DNA of 64,000 nucleotides from Amorphoplanes digitatis (GTDB lineage Bacteria; Actinomycetota; Actinomycetes; Mycobacteriales; Micromonosporaceae), in assembly GCF_014205335.1 (NCBI RefSeq), contig NZ_JACHNH010000001.1, positions 4,210,501 through 4,274,500 of the forward strand. Direction: 5' to 3'. Below, piece by piece: positions 1 to 8,651 of this stretch. The position numbers and the translations under genes are program-made. Within the stretch, counting starts at the first letter, position 1, and each line of letters starts with the position of its first letter. The notes under the pieces are model-generated. The model had not been told where the DNA came from. It searched no databases and was given only the letters and a program-made list of their open reading frames with translations.

Positions 1-19
1 GGTCCGCCGCGGTCCGGCC

Positions 20-142
20 GGTCGCGGCCTGGCTGGTTGCGGTCTTGTCGCCCGCGGCTCGGTGGGTCGGGTCGGTCGGGGTCGGGTCGGTCGCGGCCTG
101 GCTGGTTGCGGTCTTGTCGCCCGCGGCTCGGTGGGTCGGGTC
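20..142. repeat. Imperfect tandem repeat, 69-bp period
   Basis: A 54-bp stretch at 20-73 recurs identically at 89-142, giving a 69-bp period. It lies just 3' of trpB, which ends at 211 on the minus strand. All frames across it give low-complexity Arg/Ser/Gly text, so I do not call a gene. Confidence 0.8.
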
Positions 143-145
143 CGG

Positions 146-190
146 CGCGGTCCGGTCCGTCGCGGTCCGGTCCGTCGCGGTCTGGTCTGT
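146..190. repeat. 15-bp tandem repeat, three copies
   Basis: The unit CGCGGTCCGGTCCGT occurs at 146-160 and 161-175, and again at 176-190 with two C-to-T changes. It continues the repetitive tract downstream of trpB and probably arose by slippage. Confidence 0.75.
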
Positions 191-210
191 CGTCGGGTGG
201 TGGTCGTTGT

Positions 211-1365
211 TCATCGCGGGCCCTCCATCAGCTGTGAGACGTCCTTGTCGCCGCGGCCCGACAGGGTCAGCAGCACCGTCGAGCCGGTCGGCAGTTCCGG
301 CGTGCCGGCCGCGCGGAGCACCCACGCGACGGCGTGCGCGGATTCGAGCGCGCAGATGATTCCCTCCCGCTCGGCGAGCCGGCGCACCGCGCGGACCACC
401 TCCTCGTCGGTGACGGTCACGTACCGGGCCCGGCCTGACGCGCCGAGGTGCGCGTGCTCCGGGCCGACGCCCGGGTAGTCCAGGCCCGCCGCGATCGACT
501 GCGCCTCCGCGACCTGGCCGTGCTCGTCCTGGAGCAGCAGCGACCGCGAGCCGTGCAGCACGCCCGGCTCGCCCGACGACATCGCCGCGCCGCCCGCGGC
601 CTCCACGCCGACGAGGCGGGCGGGCGTGTCCACGAAGCCCGCGAACGTGCCCGCCGCGTTGGAGCCGCCGCCGACGCAGGCGACCACCACGTCCGGGTCC
701 GGGCACTGCCCGCGCGCCTCGTCACCGATCACCCGCTGAAATTCCCGGACCATCCACGGGTACGGGTGCGGGCCGGCGACCGACCCCAGGCAGAAGTGCG
801 CGTCGTCGACGGCCGCGACCCAGTGCCGCATGGCCTCGTTGGTGGCGTCCTTGAGGGTGCGGCTGCCGCTGGTCACCGGCACCACCTCGGCGCCGAGCAT
901 GGACATCCGGAACACGTTGAGCCGCTGGCGTTCGATGTCGCGTTCGCCCATGAAGACGGTGGCCCGCAGGCCGAAGAGCGCCGCGGCCGTCGCGGTCGCC
1001 ACGCCGTGCTGGCCGGCGCCGGTCTCCGCGATCAGCCGGCTACGGCCCATCCGGCGGGCGAGCAGCGCCTGCCCCAGCACGTTATTGATCTTGTGGGAGC
1101 CGGTGTGTGCGAGGTCCTCGCGCTTGAGCAGCAGGGTGATGCCGAGCTCCGCGGAGAGGTTGCGGGCCGGGGTCAGCGGTGTGGGCCGCCCGGCGTAGGT
1201 GGTCCGGTAGCCGTCCAGCTCGCGGTGGAACTCCGGGTCGGCCCAGGCGGCCCTGAACGCCTCCTCGACGGCGGCGCAGGCCGGGATCAGGGACTCCGGT
1301 ACGTACCGGCCGCCGAACTCCCCGAACCGCCCGCCGACCCCGGGCCGATCCATCACAACGGTCAT
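211..1365 (-). CDS. trpB: Tryptophan synthase beta chain
   Basis: This PLP enzyme condenses indole with L-serine to give tryptophan, normally as an alpha2-beta2 complex with TrpA. The 384-residue length is typical. Visible marks are the N-terminal GGRYVPE motif (18-24), the PLP lysine Lys92 in HTGSHKINN, the catalytic glutamate Glu114 in ETGAGQHG, the phosphate-binding GGGSNA (232-237) and the C-terminal GRGDKD. The ATG is preceded by a strong GGAGGCGAG Shine-Dalgarno (SD) sequence. No trpA or other trp gene flanks it, and a repeat tract follows, so this is a lone trpB copy that may respond to its own regulator (see the palindromes at 1378-1435). It could be a second, specialised TrpB rather than the housekeeping one. 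The family call is secure. Confidence 0.96.
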   Translation of the reverse strand: MTVVMDRPGVGGRFGEFGGRYVPESLIPACAAVEEAFRAAWADPEFHRELDGYRTTYAGRPTPLTPARNLSAELGITLLLKREDLAHTGSHKINNVLGQALLARRMGRSRLIAETGAGQHGVATATAAALFGLRATVFMGERDIERQRLNVFRMSMLGAEVVPVTSGSRTLKDATNEAMRHWVAAVDDAHFCLGSVAGPHPYPWMVREFQRVIGDEARGQCPDPDVVVACVGGGSNAAGTFAGFVDTPARLVGVEAAGGAAMSSGEPGVLHGSRSLLLQDEHGQVAEAQSIAAGLDYPGVGPEHAHLGASGRARYVTVTDEEVVRAVRRLAEREGIICALESAHAVAWVLRAAGTPELPTGSTVLLTLSGRGDKDVSQLMEGPR

Positions 1366-1377
1366 CGTCTCGCCTCC

Positions 1378-1435
1378 AAAGTTCTATAACTCTTGTGGCA
1401 GTGTGCCATAACGACGGCGAGAGTTATAGAACTTT
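1378..1435. promoter_or_regulatory. Paired palindromic operator upstream of trpB
   Basis: A perfect 16-bp inverted repeat has arms at 1378-1393 (AAAGTTCTATAACTCT) and 1420-1435, with a 26-bp spacer. Each arm contains its own dyad, AGTT-CTAT-AACT. The downstream arm abuts the trpB SD sequence. Two copies of a palindrome in the promoter suggest a dimeric repressor, but no candidate regulator gene is adjacent. Confidence 0.6.
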
Positions 1436-1553
1436 AAGGGTGGCCGGTCTCGCGACCTGCCGGCTCCGGAGACCGAGCGAGCGGTGGCGGCGGCTCAACC
1501 TTCGCAAAATTTGCAAGAGGAGCGTGACGGGCAGCAGATCGTGTCAGGAGCTT

Positions 1554-2225
1554 TTAGACCAGTTCCGCGTCGTGCACCAGGAGCGCGACCTGGACGCGGT
1601 TGTTCAGGCCGAGCTTGGACAGCAGCCGGGATACGTGGCCCTTCACCGTCGGCACGCTCATGGTGAGCTCGGCGGCGATCTCCGCGTTAGACCAGCCCCG
1701 GCCCAGGGTGACGGCTACCGCGCGTTCGCGGTCGGTGAGCCGGGACAGGCTGGTCCGGGCGCGGTCGCGGCGCGGGCCGGCGGCGGGGTCCGCGACGTGG
1801 TCGATGAGCTGGCGGATGACGGTGGGGGACAGGGTGGCGGCGCCGGCGGCCACGGTGCGGACCGCCTCGATGATGTCGCGCGGCGGGGTGTCCTTGAGCA
1901 GGAAGCCGCTGGCGCCGGCGCGCAGCGCGTCCAGCACGTGCTCGTCGGCGTTGAACGTGGTCAGCACGATGACCTGGGGCGGCGACGGCCGCGACCGGAG
2001 GCGCCGGGTGGCGATCAGGCCGTCGACCTTCGGCATCCGGATGTCCATCAGCACGACGTCGGGCCAGTGCGCGTCGGCCATGGCGGTGGCGTCCGCGCCG
2101 TCGCCGGCCTCGGCGACGACCTCGATGTCGGGCGAGCCGCCGAGCAGGATCCGCAGCCCGGCCCGGACCAGCGGGTCGTCGTCCACGATGGCCAGCCGGA
2201 TGGGGCGCTCGGTCAGGCCGGCCAT
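1554..2225 (-). CDS. NarL/LuxR-family response regulator
   Basis: This is a cytoplasmic DNA-binding response regulator of 223 residues, the usual length. The receiver domain spans about 9-125, with acidic residues Asp15-17 and phospho-acceptor Asp61 in VVLMDIRMP. A LuxR-type helix-turn-helix occupies about 160-218 (LTDRERAVAV, then NAEIAAEL and TVKGHVSRLL). The ATG at 2225 overlaps the last 13 bp of the upstream kinase gene, so the two are translationally coupled and form a two-component pair. The longer upstream frame is low complexity and was not used. The target genes are unknown; the divergently placed alpha/beta hydrolase is one candidate. Confidence 0.93.
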   Translation of the reverse strand: MAGLTERPIRLAIVDDDPLVRAGLRILLGGSPDIEVVAEAGDGADATAMADAHWPDVVLMDIRMPKVDGLIATRRLRSRPSPPQVIVLTTFNADEHVLDALRAGASGFLLKDTPPRDIIEAVRTVAAGAATLSPTVIRQLIDHVADPAAGPRRDRARTSLSRLTDRERAVAVTLGRGWSNAEIAAELTMSVPTVKGHVSRLLSKLGLNNRVQVALLVHDAELV

Positions 2226-3397
2226 GGCAGCCAGGCCTCCAGGCGGAACGCGTCGCCGCGCCGGCCGTACTCGACGCGGCCGCCGGCCAGGGCCACCCGC
2301 TCGCCGACGCCGATCAGGCCCGCACCCGCGCCCGGCACCTCGGGCGGGCCCGCCGCCGGGCCGCACGGGTTGGTGATGCGGATCCGCAGCCCGTCGCCGG
2401 CCGCGCCGGCGAGCAGCACGTCGACCCGCTCGCCCGGCGAGTGCTTGCGCGCGTTGGTCAGACCCTCCTGCACGATCCGGTACGCCGTGCGGCCCAGCAG
2501 GACCGGCGGCCCGGCCGCCACCGGCTCGCACCGGTAGCCGACGGTCAGGCCCATCGCCCGGGCGCCGGCCACCAGGTCCGGCACGTCGGCAAGCCCCGGC
2601 TGCGGCGGCTCGGGCCGGCCCGCGGCGCCGTCACGCAGTACCCCGATGACCCCGCGCAGCTCCTGGAGCGCCTCGTGCGCGCTGGTCCGGATCGCGCCCG
2701 CCGCGATCGCGATCTCCTCCGGGCGGGCGTCGGTGCGCACCTCCAGCGCGCCGGCGTGCAGGCTGACCATCGACATCCGGTGCGCGAGCACGTCGTGCAT
2801 CTCGCGCGCGATCCGCGCCCGCTCGGTCAGCCGGGCCTGGTCGACGCGGAGCTGCTGCTCGGCCTCCAGCCGGGCGGCGTGCTCGCGCAGCGACTCCGTC
2901 AGCCTGCGGTACGCGCCGACGAACATGCCCCAGCCGAGCGCGCCCGCCGCGGTGCAGGCCCGCACCACGAGGTCGACCCAGAGCGGGAACTCCGGGTCGT
3001 CGTGCAGCAGGTAGTACACCGGGACGAGCGCCACGTAGGCGGCGGCCAGCAGCAGGGCGACCGTGCCCCGGCGGCGGATCGCTACGGTGAACAGCGCGAC
3101 GAGCATGGCGCCGGTCGCCATGACCGAGACCGCCGTCAGCGGCAGCAGCGCCGCGGCGACCGCGACCGGCCGGCGGCGGCGCCGGAGCAGGGCGAGGCAG
3201 CCGAGCGTGCCGAGCGCGGCGTCGGCGTACCAGGGCAGCGGCGCGCCCGCGCGGGACGCGTCGCCGAGCCGCAGCATCAGGGCGCCGTACCCGAAGGCGA
3301 GCGTCACGGCGATGCCGTCGGCCAGCCGGTTGCGCGCCGCCGCGCGGGGTTCGCCGGCGGGCCCGGGCACGAGCAGCGCGAACAGCAACGCGGACAT
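2213..3397 (-). CDS. DesK/NarX-type sensor histidine kinase
   Basis: This membrane kinase of 394 residues is the partner of the response regulator that overlaps its end. Residues 25-160 hold about five hydrophobic segments without a large extracellular domain. They are followed by a short coiled region (165-195) and a HisKA_3 dimerisation domain with phospho-acceptor His201 in EMHDVLAHRM. The HATPase_c domain shows the N-box in RIVQEGLTNARKHS and a G-box GAGAGLIGVGER. The start was set at the ATG where the hydrophobic N-terminus begins; upstream frame text is compositional. The stimulus cannot be read from the sequence. Confidence 0.92.
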   Translation of the reverse strand: MSALLFALLVPGPAGEPRAAARNRLADGIAVTLAFGYGALMLRLGDASRAGAPLPWYADAALGTLGCLALLRRRRRPVAVAAALLPLTAVSVMATGAMLVALFTVAIRRRGTVALLLAAAYVALVPVYYLLHDDPEFPLWVDLVVRACTAAGALGWGMFVGAYRRLTESLREHAARLEAEQQLRVDQARLTERARIAREMHDVLAHRMSMVSLHAGALEVRTDARPEEIAIAAGAIRTSAHEALQELRGVIGVLRDGAAGRPEPPQPGLADVPDLVAGARAMGLTVGYRCEPVAAGPPVLLGRTAYRIVQEGLTNARKHSPGERVDVLLAGAAGDGLRIRITNPCGPAAGPPEVPGAGAGLIGVGERVALAGGRVEYGRRGDAFRLEAWLPWPA

Positions 3398-3529
3398 GCC
3401 GCCGAGCCTACGGGCCGCGCGCGCGGGCGGGCACCGCCGGAGGTCGGCGTGACCCCATACCGAAGTAGGTGCCCGTACCGGATCCGCGGGCCGATGCGCG
3501 CGGGCGGCGGCCGCGGCCATGCTCCGGCC

Positions 3530-4951
3530 ATGCTGAGAAGAATGTGGTGGGCGCCGGCGGCGCTCTGGGGGATCGCCGCGGGCGCGTGGATGCCGCGCGG
3601 CCCGCTGACCGGCGCCGAGGCGCTGTGGTCGGTCGCGCTGAGCGCGGCGGTCGGCGGCCTGGCGGGCTGGGCGAGCCGCTCGCGCTGGTCGATGCTCGTC
3701 GCGCCGGCGGTGTTCCTGGTCGCCCTCGAGCTGCTCCGGCTGCGGGTGGACGGCCCGTCGGCGGACGCGCCGCACGCAAGCGTGTTCGGCTTCATCGTGC
3801 TGGTCGCGGGCCGGGGCGTGCAGGCCCTGCTGACGGCGCTGCCGATGGCGCTGGGCGCCGCGTACGGCGCGGGCCTGGCCCGGCGCGGCACCCCGGGCGG
3901 CCGGATCTCCCGGTACGTGCGCCGGGCGCTCACCGCGGTCGTGGCGGCGGCGGTCGTGGCGGCGACGGTGGCGGTGGCCGTGCCCGCCCGGACCGCGCCG
4001 ATACCGGGCGCGCACAGCGTTGCCGAACTGACCCACGTCGAGGTGGGCGGCCACCGGCTGGGCCTGATGATCCGCGGCGCCGACGTGTCCGCGCCGGTCC
4101 TGCTCTTCGTCCCCGGCGCGCCCGGCGGCTCCGAGTTCGGTGGGGTGCGCCGGCACCTGGCGGCCCTCGAACGCCGCTTCGTGGTGGTCACCCTGGACCG
4201 GCGCGGCGGCGGCTCGTCCTATCCGGCGCTGGACCCGACCGCGACGGTCACGCCCGGCGGCGAGGTCGACGACATCATCGGCGTCAGCGAGCACCTGCGC
4301 CGCCGCTTCGGCCAGGAGAAGATCTACCTCCTCGGGCACTCCGGCGGCTCGATCCTCGGGGTGCTCGCCGCGGTGCGCCGGCCCGAGCTGTACCGGGCAT
4401 ACATCGGCACCGGCCAGGGCGTCGACGTGCGCGCCAGCGACGGGATCGGCTACGCCGACGTGCTGGCCTGGGCCGGGGTCACCGGCCGCGACGACCTCGC
4501 CCGCCGGCTCACCGCGCTCGGGCCGCCGCCGTACCCCGACGTGTACTCGTACGAGCCGCTCATGCTCTATCAGAACCAGGCGTACGACTACGACCGCAGC
4601 GGCCTGGACGAGGGCGACGCCTTCGAGAACCTGGACGTCGAGGAGTTCACGCTGCTGGAGAAGGCGCACACCATCAACGCCCTGGTGGACACCTGGAATG
4701 CGCTCTACCCCCGGATGCAGGATGTCGACCTTCGGCGGGACGCGCCGCGGCTGCGGGTGCCGGTCTACTTCGTGCAGGGCGGCCACGAGATGCGCGGCCT
4801 CGCGGTGCTGTTCGAGCAGTGGTACGCCCTGCTCCAGGCCCCCGCGAAGAGCCTGACCGTGGTGGCGGACGCCGGCCACCGCGTGATGTTCGAAAGACCC
4901 GACCGCTTCGCCGCCGTCATGGACGACGTGCTGACGCAGACCTCTCGATGA
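3530..4951 (+). CDS. Membrane-anchored alpha/beta hydrolase
   Basis: A 473-residue protein. Residues 1-155 contain about four or five hydrophobic segments, and the rest is an alpha/beta-hydrolase fold. The oxyanion-hole region is PGAPGGS (195-201), the nucleophile elbow is GHSGGS with Ser271, and the probable catalytic histidine lies in the C-terminal DAGHRVMFERP. The fold resembles proline iminopeptidase-like hydrolases, but the substrate is unknown. It is divergent from the two-component pair, which makes regulation by that pair plausible. The start is uncertain: an in-frame ATG at 3494 would add 12 residues. The ATG at 3530 was preferred because the basic, hydrophobic N-terminus begins there. 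Confidence 0.8.
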   Translation: MLRRMWWAPAALWGIAAGAWMPRGPLTGAEALWSVALSAAVGGLAGWASRSRWSMLVAPAVFLVALELLRLRVDGPSADAPHASVFGFIVLVAGRGVQALLTALPMALGAAYGAGLARRGTPGGRISRYVRRALTAVVAAAVVAATVAVAVPARTAPIPGAHSVAELTHVEVGGHRLGLMIRGADVSAPVLLFVPGAPGGSEFGGVRRHLAALERRFVVVTLDRRGGGSSYPALDPTATVTPGGEVDDIIGVSEHLRRRFGQEKIYLLGHSGGSILGVLAAVRRPELYRAYIGTGQGVDVRASDGIGYADVLAWAGVTGRDDLARRLTALGPPPYPDVYSYEPLMLYQNQAYDYDRSGLDEGDAFENLDVEEFTLLEKAHTINALVDTWNALYPRMQDVDLRRDAPRLRVPVYFVQGGHEMRGLAVLFEQWYALLQAPAKSLTVVADAGHRVMFERPDRFAAVMDDVLTQTSR

Positions 4952-5091
4952 GGCCCGGTGTTGTGTCCGGTATTACCCGTCTGGCGAGGTTTTCCAGCGC
5001 GGAAATCCTCAAGTCACACCGATCGGGCCGGTCGCAACCGTGCGGCACCTGTTCGGGACCGGGCCGCGCACCGGCCGGACCGGATTGTTCT

Positions 5092-5128
5092 CCCCATGCC
5101 CGGCCGATAAACGGCCGGAACATGCGGG
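5092..5128 (+). promoter_or_regulatory. Stem-loop overlapping the ribosome binding site of the GH26-like gene
   Basis: A stem CCGGCCG (5100-5106) pairs with CGGCCGG (5112-5118) around an ATAAA loop. The outer CCC-CATG and CATG-GGG segments extend the pairing to about 5092-5128. The 3' arm reaches the G-rich SD tract at 5126-5131, so the hairpin could mask translation initiation of the gene at 5142. Confidence 0.45.
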
Positions 5129-5141
5129 GGGAAGCCAAGAA

Positions 5142-6185
5142 ATGCGTATCAAGTTTGCGAAGTCGTTGACCGTTCTGACTGCCATGGCCCTGGGCGCCGG
5201 TACCGCGATGGCGGGTACCACCGCCGCGACCGCCGCGCCGGCCAAGCCGTGTGTCACCGACAAGAACCTGGTGCCGTCCTGTGGCGTGTTGTGGGGTGCC
5301 GCCGCGGGTGGTTTCACCACCGCCCCGCGTGATGCCGAGCTGAAGAAGTGGGAGAAGACCTCCGGCCGGACCGCGAGTATTTTCCACACCTACCACAAGG
5401 GTGACGAGGCGTTCCCGACCCAGGCCGAGATCGACATGACGTCGGATCCGGCGAACCCGCGGGTGCTGCTGACGAACTGGAAGATCGCTTACGGCTCGTC
5501 GTGGGCGAAGGTTGCCAAGGGTGAGCAGGACAAGCGCATCGACGCGTTCGCCGCCCGGATCAAGAAGGACTACGGCGACAAGAAGTTCTTCCTGGTGCTC
5601 AACCACGAGCCGGAGAACGATGTGATCGCCAAGAAGGGCTCCGGCTGGGAGGCCAAGGACTTCGCCGCGATGTACCGCCACACCATCAAGCGCCTGGAGT
5701 CCAAGGGTGTGGACAATGCGATCAACGTGATGGCGTACATGGGTAACGAGAAGTGGATGGCCCAGTCCTGGTGGGCCGACCTGTACCCCGGCGACGACGT
5801 CGTCGACTGGATCGGCCTGGACTCGTACGTTTCGGCCGAGAAGGGTGCCTACCACTACGGTCAGTTCGCGGACCTGCTCGACCGTAAGGCGCCCAACGGT
5901 CCGACGTTCTACGACTGGGCCACCAAGAAGCACGCGAGCAAGCCGCTGATGATCGCCGAGTGGGGCGTGTACCACCGCATCGGTAAGCCGGTCGACAAGA
6001 CCGCCGGCTACAACTCGGTGCTGCCGGAGCTGGCCAAGCGGCCCGGGATCAAGGCCATCGTCTACTTCGACACCAAGAACGACGACGAAGGCGACCGCGA
6101 CATCAGCATCGACTCGACCAAGAACAACCTGGCCGCGTTCAAGAAGCTCGCCGCCAACCCGATCTTCAACGTCAAGATCGGCTAA
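5142..6185 (+). CDS. Secreted GH26-like glycoside hydrolase
   Basis: A 347-residue secreted enzyme. Residues 1-32 form a Sec signal peptide (basic MRIKFAK, hydrophobic core, Ala-rich cleavage region). The catalytic domain fits a (beta/alpha)8 clan-A glycosidase of the GH26 type. Glu157 in LNHEPEND is the likely acid/base and Glu273 in IAEWGV the likely nucleophile, about 116 residues apart. Beta-mannanase or a related beta-glucanase activity is possible, and the exact substrate is uncertain. The ATG was chosen for the strong GGGGGGAAG SD. The gene uses more Lys codons and more GGT codons than its neighbours, suggesting high expression or a separate origin. It is monocistronic and ends at a strong hairpin. 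Confidence 0.8.
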   Translation: MRIKFAKSLTVLTAMALGAGTAMAGTTAATAAPAKPCVTDKNLVPSCGVLWGAAAGGFTTAPRDAELKKWEKTSGRTASIFHTYHKGDEAFPTQAEIDMTSDPANPRVLLTNWKIAYGSSWAKVAKGEQDKRIDAFAARIKKDYGDKKFFLVLNHEPENDVIAKKGSGWEAKDFAAMYRHTIKRLESKGVDNAINVMAYMGNEKWMAQSWWADLYPGDDVVDWIGLDSYVSAEKGAYHYGQFADLLDRKAPNGPTFYDWATKKHASKPLMIAEWGVYHRIGKPVDKTAGYNSVLPELAKRPGIKAIVYFDTKNDDEGDRDISIDSTKNNLAAFKKLAANPIFNVKIG

Positions 6186-6208
6186 CCCGCACGATCGCAC
6201 TTCCCCAC

Positions 6209-6236
6209 GAGCCGCCCGGCATCCGCCGGGCGGCTC
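6209..6236. terminator. Bidirectional hairpin terminator
   Basis: A perfect 11-bp stem, GAGCCGCCCGG (6209-6219) with CCGGGCGGCTC (6226-6236), has a 6-nt loop. It sits between convergent genes ending at 6185 and 6250. There is no long T-tract, which is common in actinomycetes. Confidence 0.8.
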
Positions 6237-6249
6237 GACCGCGTTCGGA

Positions 6250-6849
6250 CTACCGGCCGACCCGGTAGGTGACGTGGGTGACCAGGGAGGCCGAGCGTCC
6301 GGAGACCTGTTCGAGCCGCAGCGGCGGCACCCCGTCGAACAGGCGCTCGCCGGCGCCGAGCGTGACCGGCGCGATGTGCAGGCGCAGCTCGTCGATGAGC
6401 CCGGCGGTCAGGAACTGGTTGACCGTCGAGGCGCCGCCGGCGATCGCGATCCGGCCGTCGCCGGTCGCCTCCTGTGCCCGCTTGAACGCCTCGTGCACGC
6501 CGCCGGTGACGAAAGAGAACGTGGTCCCGCCCAGCATCGGCACGTCCTCGCGCGGGTGGTGTGTCAGCACGAAGACCGGCTTGTGGTACGGCGGGTCCTC
6601 GCCCCACCAGCCGGTCCACTCCGGATCCCAGTCGCCGCGGCCCGGGCCGAACATGTTGCGCCCCATGATGAACGCGTCGGCGGCGGTGATCGCCGCCAGC
6701 TCCGCCGTGTTCTCCTCGGGGGTGTCGAACATCCAGCCGTGCAGCAGCCGCTCGGCACCACGGCCACCGAGCGGCTGTTCGAGCGTCTGGTCGGGTCCGG
6801 CAACGAAACCGTCGACGGAGACGGCGATGTCACAGGTTACGTACGCCAT
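6250..6849 (-). CDS. Dihydrofolate reductase family protein (RibD C-terminal-like)
   Basis: A 199-residue NADPH-dependent reductase-fold protein of the DHFR/RibD_C family. Typical marks are the N-terminal IAVSVDGFVAGPDQ, the nucleotide-binding IMGRNMFGP region, and the C-terminal GGASTVNQFLTAGLIDEL followed by GAGERLF. Members of this small-protein group are widespread in actinomycetes and rarely have known substrates. It probably does not replace FolA. It stands alone on the minus strand, downstream of but not overlapping the ABC exporter genes. Confidence 0.88.
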   Translation of the reverse strand: MAYVTCDIAVSVDGFVAGPDQTLEQPLGGRGAERLLHGWMFDTPEENTAELAAITAADAFIMGRNMFGPGRGDWDPEWTGWWGEDPPYHKPVFVLTHHPREDVPMLGGTTFSFVTGGVHEAFKRAQEATGDGRIAIAGGASTVNQFLTAGLIDELRLHIAPVTLGAGERLFDGVPPLRLEQVSGRSASLVTHVTYRVGR

Positions 6850-6880
6850 TGCTGTTTGTCCCTCCCGATGACCGGGCCGC

Positions 6881-7732
6881 TCAGGTGGTGACGTCGCGGC
6901 CGGCGAAGCGTGCCCACGCCGCCGTCAAGAAGACCACGATGTAGGCCAGCGCCGACAGCAGCCCCGGCGTCAGCGCGTCGAACGACACCGGATCGCGCAG
7001 CAGCTCGCCGAAGTCCTGCCAGTGCCGGGTCAGCAGGTACGGGTGCAGCCAGTCGAGCTGCGGTATCTGCCCCAGCACGACGCTCGCCACGCTGAGCATG
7101 GTCAGCGCGATCGTCGCGCCCATCGGCTGCACCGTCAGCGTCGACAGGAACAGCCCGACGGCGCCCAGCGCGGACAGGCACACGCCGAGGTAGAGGCAGA
7201 CGCCGAGCAGCCGCAGCAGGGCCTCGCCGAAGCCGGCCTGGGTGCCCGAGAGCAGGGTGACCTCGCCGCCGCCGAAAAGGATCAGGCCGATGGTCAGGCC
7301 GGAGGCGGCCACCACCAGCGGGGCCAGGAACGCGCCGGCCACGATGCCGGCGTACTTGACCGCGAGCAGCCGGACCCGGCCGACCGGCACGGTCAGCAGG
7401 TAGCGCAGCGTGCCCTGGTCGGCCTCGCCGGCCACGGCGTCGCCGGACACCATCGCGATCGCTATCGGCAGGAAGAGCGTCAGCTCGGCGCTGAGCGCGG
7501 CCAGCGCCACGAAGAAGCCGTTGCCGGTGATCTGCGCGACGAAGTCCGGCGCGCCGTCGGAGGTGTCCGGCGCAGCGAGCTTGATCGCGATAGCGAGCAC
7601 GATCGGGATGGTCGCCAGCGCGGCGAGCCCGACCTGGTTGCGCCGTCGCACGACGATCAGCCGCAGCTCGGAGCGCAGGAAGCGGGACGAGAAGCGGCGT
7701 ACCGGTGCCGCGGTCGTCTCAGCCGCTGACAT
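6881..7732 (-). CDS. ABC-2 type transporter permease
   Basis: A 283-residue integral membrane protein with about six hydrophobic segments, for example around 37-50, 85-105, 130-160, 175-200, 205-225 and 255-275, and a charged cytoplasmic N-terminus. It is the membrane half of an exporter whose ATPase gene overlaps its start by 14 bp. The operon order is LolA-like protein, ATPase, permease, all coupled. The substrate is unknown; drug, peptide or lipid efflux are all possible for this class. Confidence 0.9.
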   Translation of the reverse strand: MSAAETTAAPVRRFSSRFLRSELRLIVVRRRNQVGLAALATIPIVLAIAIKLAAPDTSDGAPDFVAQITGNGFFVALAALSAELTLFLPIAIAMVSGDAVAGEADQGTLRYLLTVPVGRVRLLAVKYAGIVAGAFLAPLVVAASGLTIGLILFGGGEVTLLSGTQAGFGEALLRLLGVCLYLGVCLSALGAVGLFLSTLTVQPMGATIALTMLSVASVVLGQIPQLDWLHPYLLTRHWQDFGELLRDPVSFDALTPGLLSALAYIVVFLTAAWARFAGRDVTT

Positions 7733-8651
7733 CGAAGCCCCTTCCGGTCAGGGAGACGAACACGTCCTCGAGGCTGGGCGCCTCGACCGCGAAGCCGCGT
7801 ACGGCGACGCCGTCGTGCACCAGGGCCGCGACGACCTTCTCGGGCGCGACCGGGCCGAGCTGCCCGGAGGCCTCGGCCGCGGTCTCGGCGATCTCGGTCA
7901 GGCCCAGCGTGCGCAGCACCCGGGCCGCCTGCGCGCTCTGGTCGGTGAGCACCCGGGCCCGCGGCGCCGCGTCCGAGCGCAGCTGCGCCAGCGGCTGCTG
8001 TGCGACCAGCCGGCCCCGGTGCATGACGCCGACGTGGGTGCAGACCTGCTCGACCTCGGCCAGCAGGTGCGTGCTGAGCAGCACGGTCGCGCCCTCGGCG
8101 GCGAGCGTGCCGATCAGGGCGCGTACCTCGCGGGTGCCCTGCGGGTCGAGGCCGTTCGTCGGTTCGTCCAGGATCAGCAGGTCGCGGGGCAGGAGCAGGG
8201 CGGCCGCGATGGCCAGCCGCTGCTTCATGCCGAGCGAGTAGGTGCGGTAGCGCTTGGCCGCCGCGGCGGACAGCCCGACCCGGTCCAGCGCCGCGGCGAT
8301 CCTGGCGGGAGCGGTCCGGGCCTCGGCGGTGCGGTCCGCGGCGTCGAGGCGGCGCAGGTTGTCGCGCCCCGACAGGTACGGGTGGAAGCCGGGGCCCTCG
8401 ACGAGCGCGCCGACGCGGGGCAGCACGTCGGCGGAGTGGTCCGGCATCGCCGCGCCGAGCAGCTCGTGCCCGCCCGCGGTGGGGCTGATCAGGCCGAGCA
8501 GCATCCGGATCGTCGTGGTCTTGCCGGAGCCGTTGGGGCCGAGGAAGCCGTACACGGCGCCGCGGGGGACAGCCAGGTCGACGGTGTCCACCGCGACCTG
8601 GCTGCCGAACCGCTTGGTCAGCCCCTGTGTGGCGACCGCGAGGTCGGTCAC
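7719..8651 (-). CDS. ABC transporter ATP-binding protein
   Basis: A 310-residue ABC ATPase of the DrrA/CcmA type. Walker A is GPNGSGKTT, the signature is YSLGMKQRLAIA, Walker B is LLILDEPTNGLDP and the H-loop lies in LLSTHLLAEVE. The C-terminal 80 residues form the extension usual for ABC-2 exporters. The GTG start gives a GTGA overlap with the stop of the upstream LolA-like gene. The frame upstream of that GTG is compositional text. It pairs with the permease at 6881-7732. Confidence 0.93.
   Translation of the reverse strand: MTDLAVATQGLTKRFGSQVAVDTVDLAVPRGAVYGFLGPNGSGKTTTIRMLLGLISPTAGGHELLGAAMPDHSADVLPRVGALVEGPGFHPYLSGRDNLRRLDAADRTAEARTAPARIAAALDRVGLSAAAAKRYRTYSLGMKQRLAIAAALLLPRDLLILDEPTNGLDPQGTREVRALIGTLAAEGATVLLSTHLLAEVEQVCTHVGVMHRGRLVAQQPLAQLRSDAAPRARVLTDQSAQAARVLRTLGLTEIAETAAEASGQLGPVAPEKVVAALVHDGVAVRGFAVEAPSLEDVFVSLTGRGFDVSG

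Noticed and set aside
1..210. Protein-coding gene in the repeat tract
   Set aside because: All frames give low-complexity repeats without SD or recognisable domain.
1378..1435. T-box or tryptophan attenuator upstream of trpB
   Set aside because: No T-box sequence, leader peptide with Trp codons or terminator stem is visible; the inverted repeats look like protein-binding sites.
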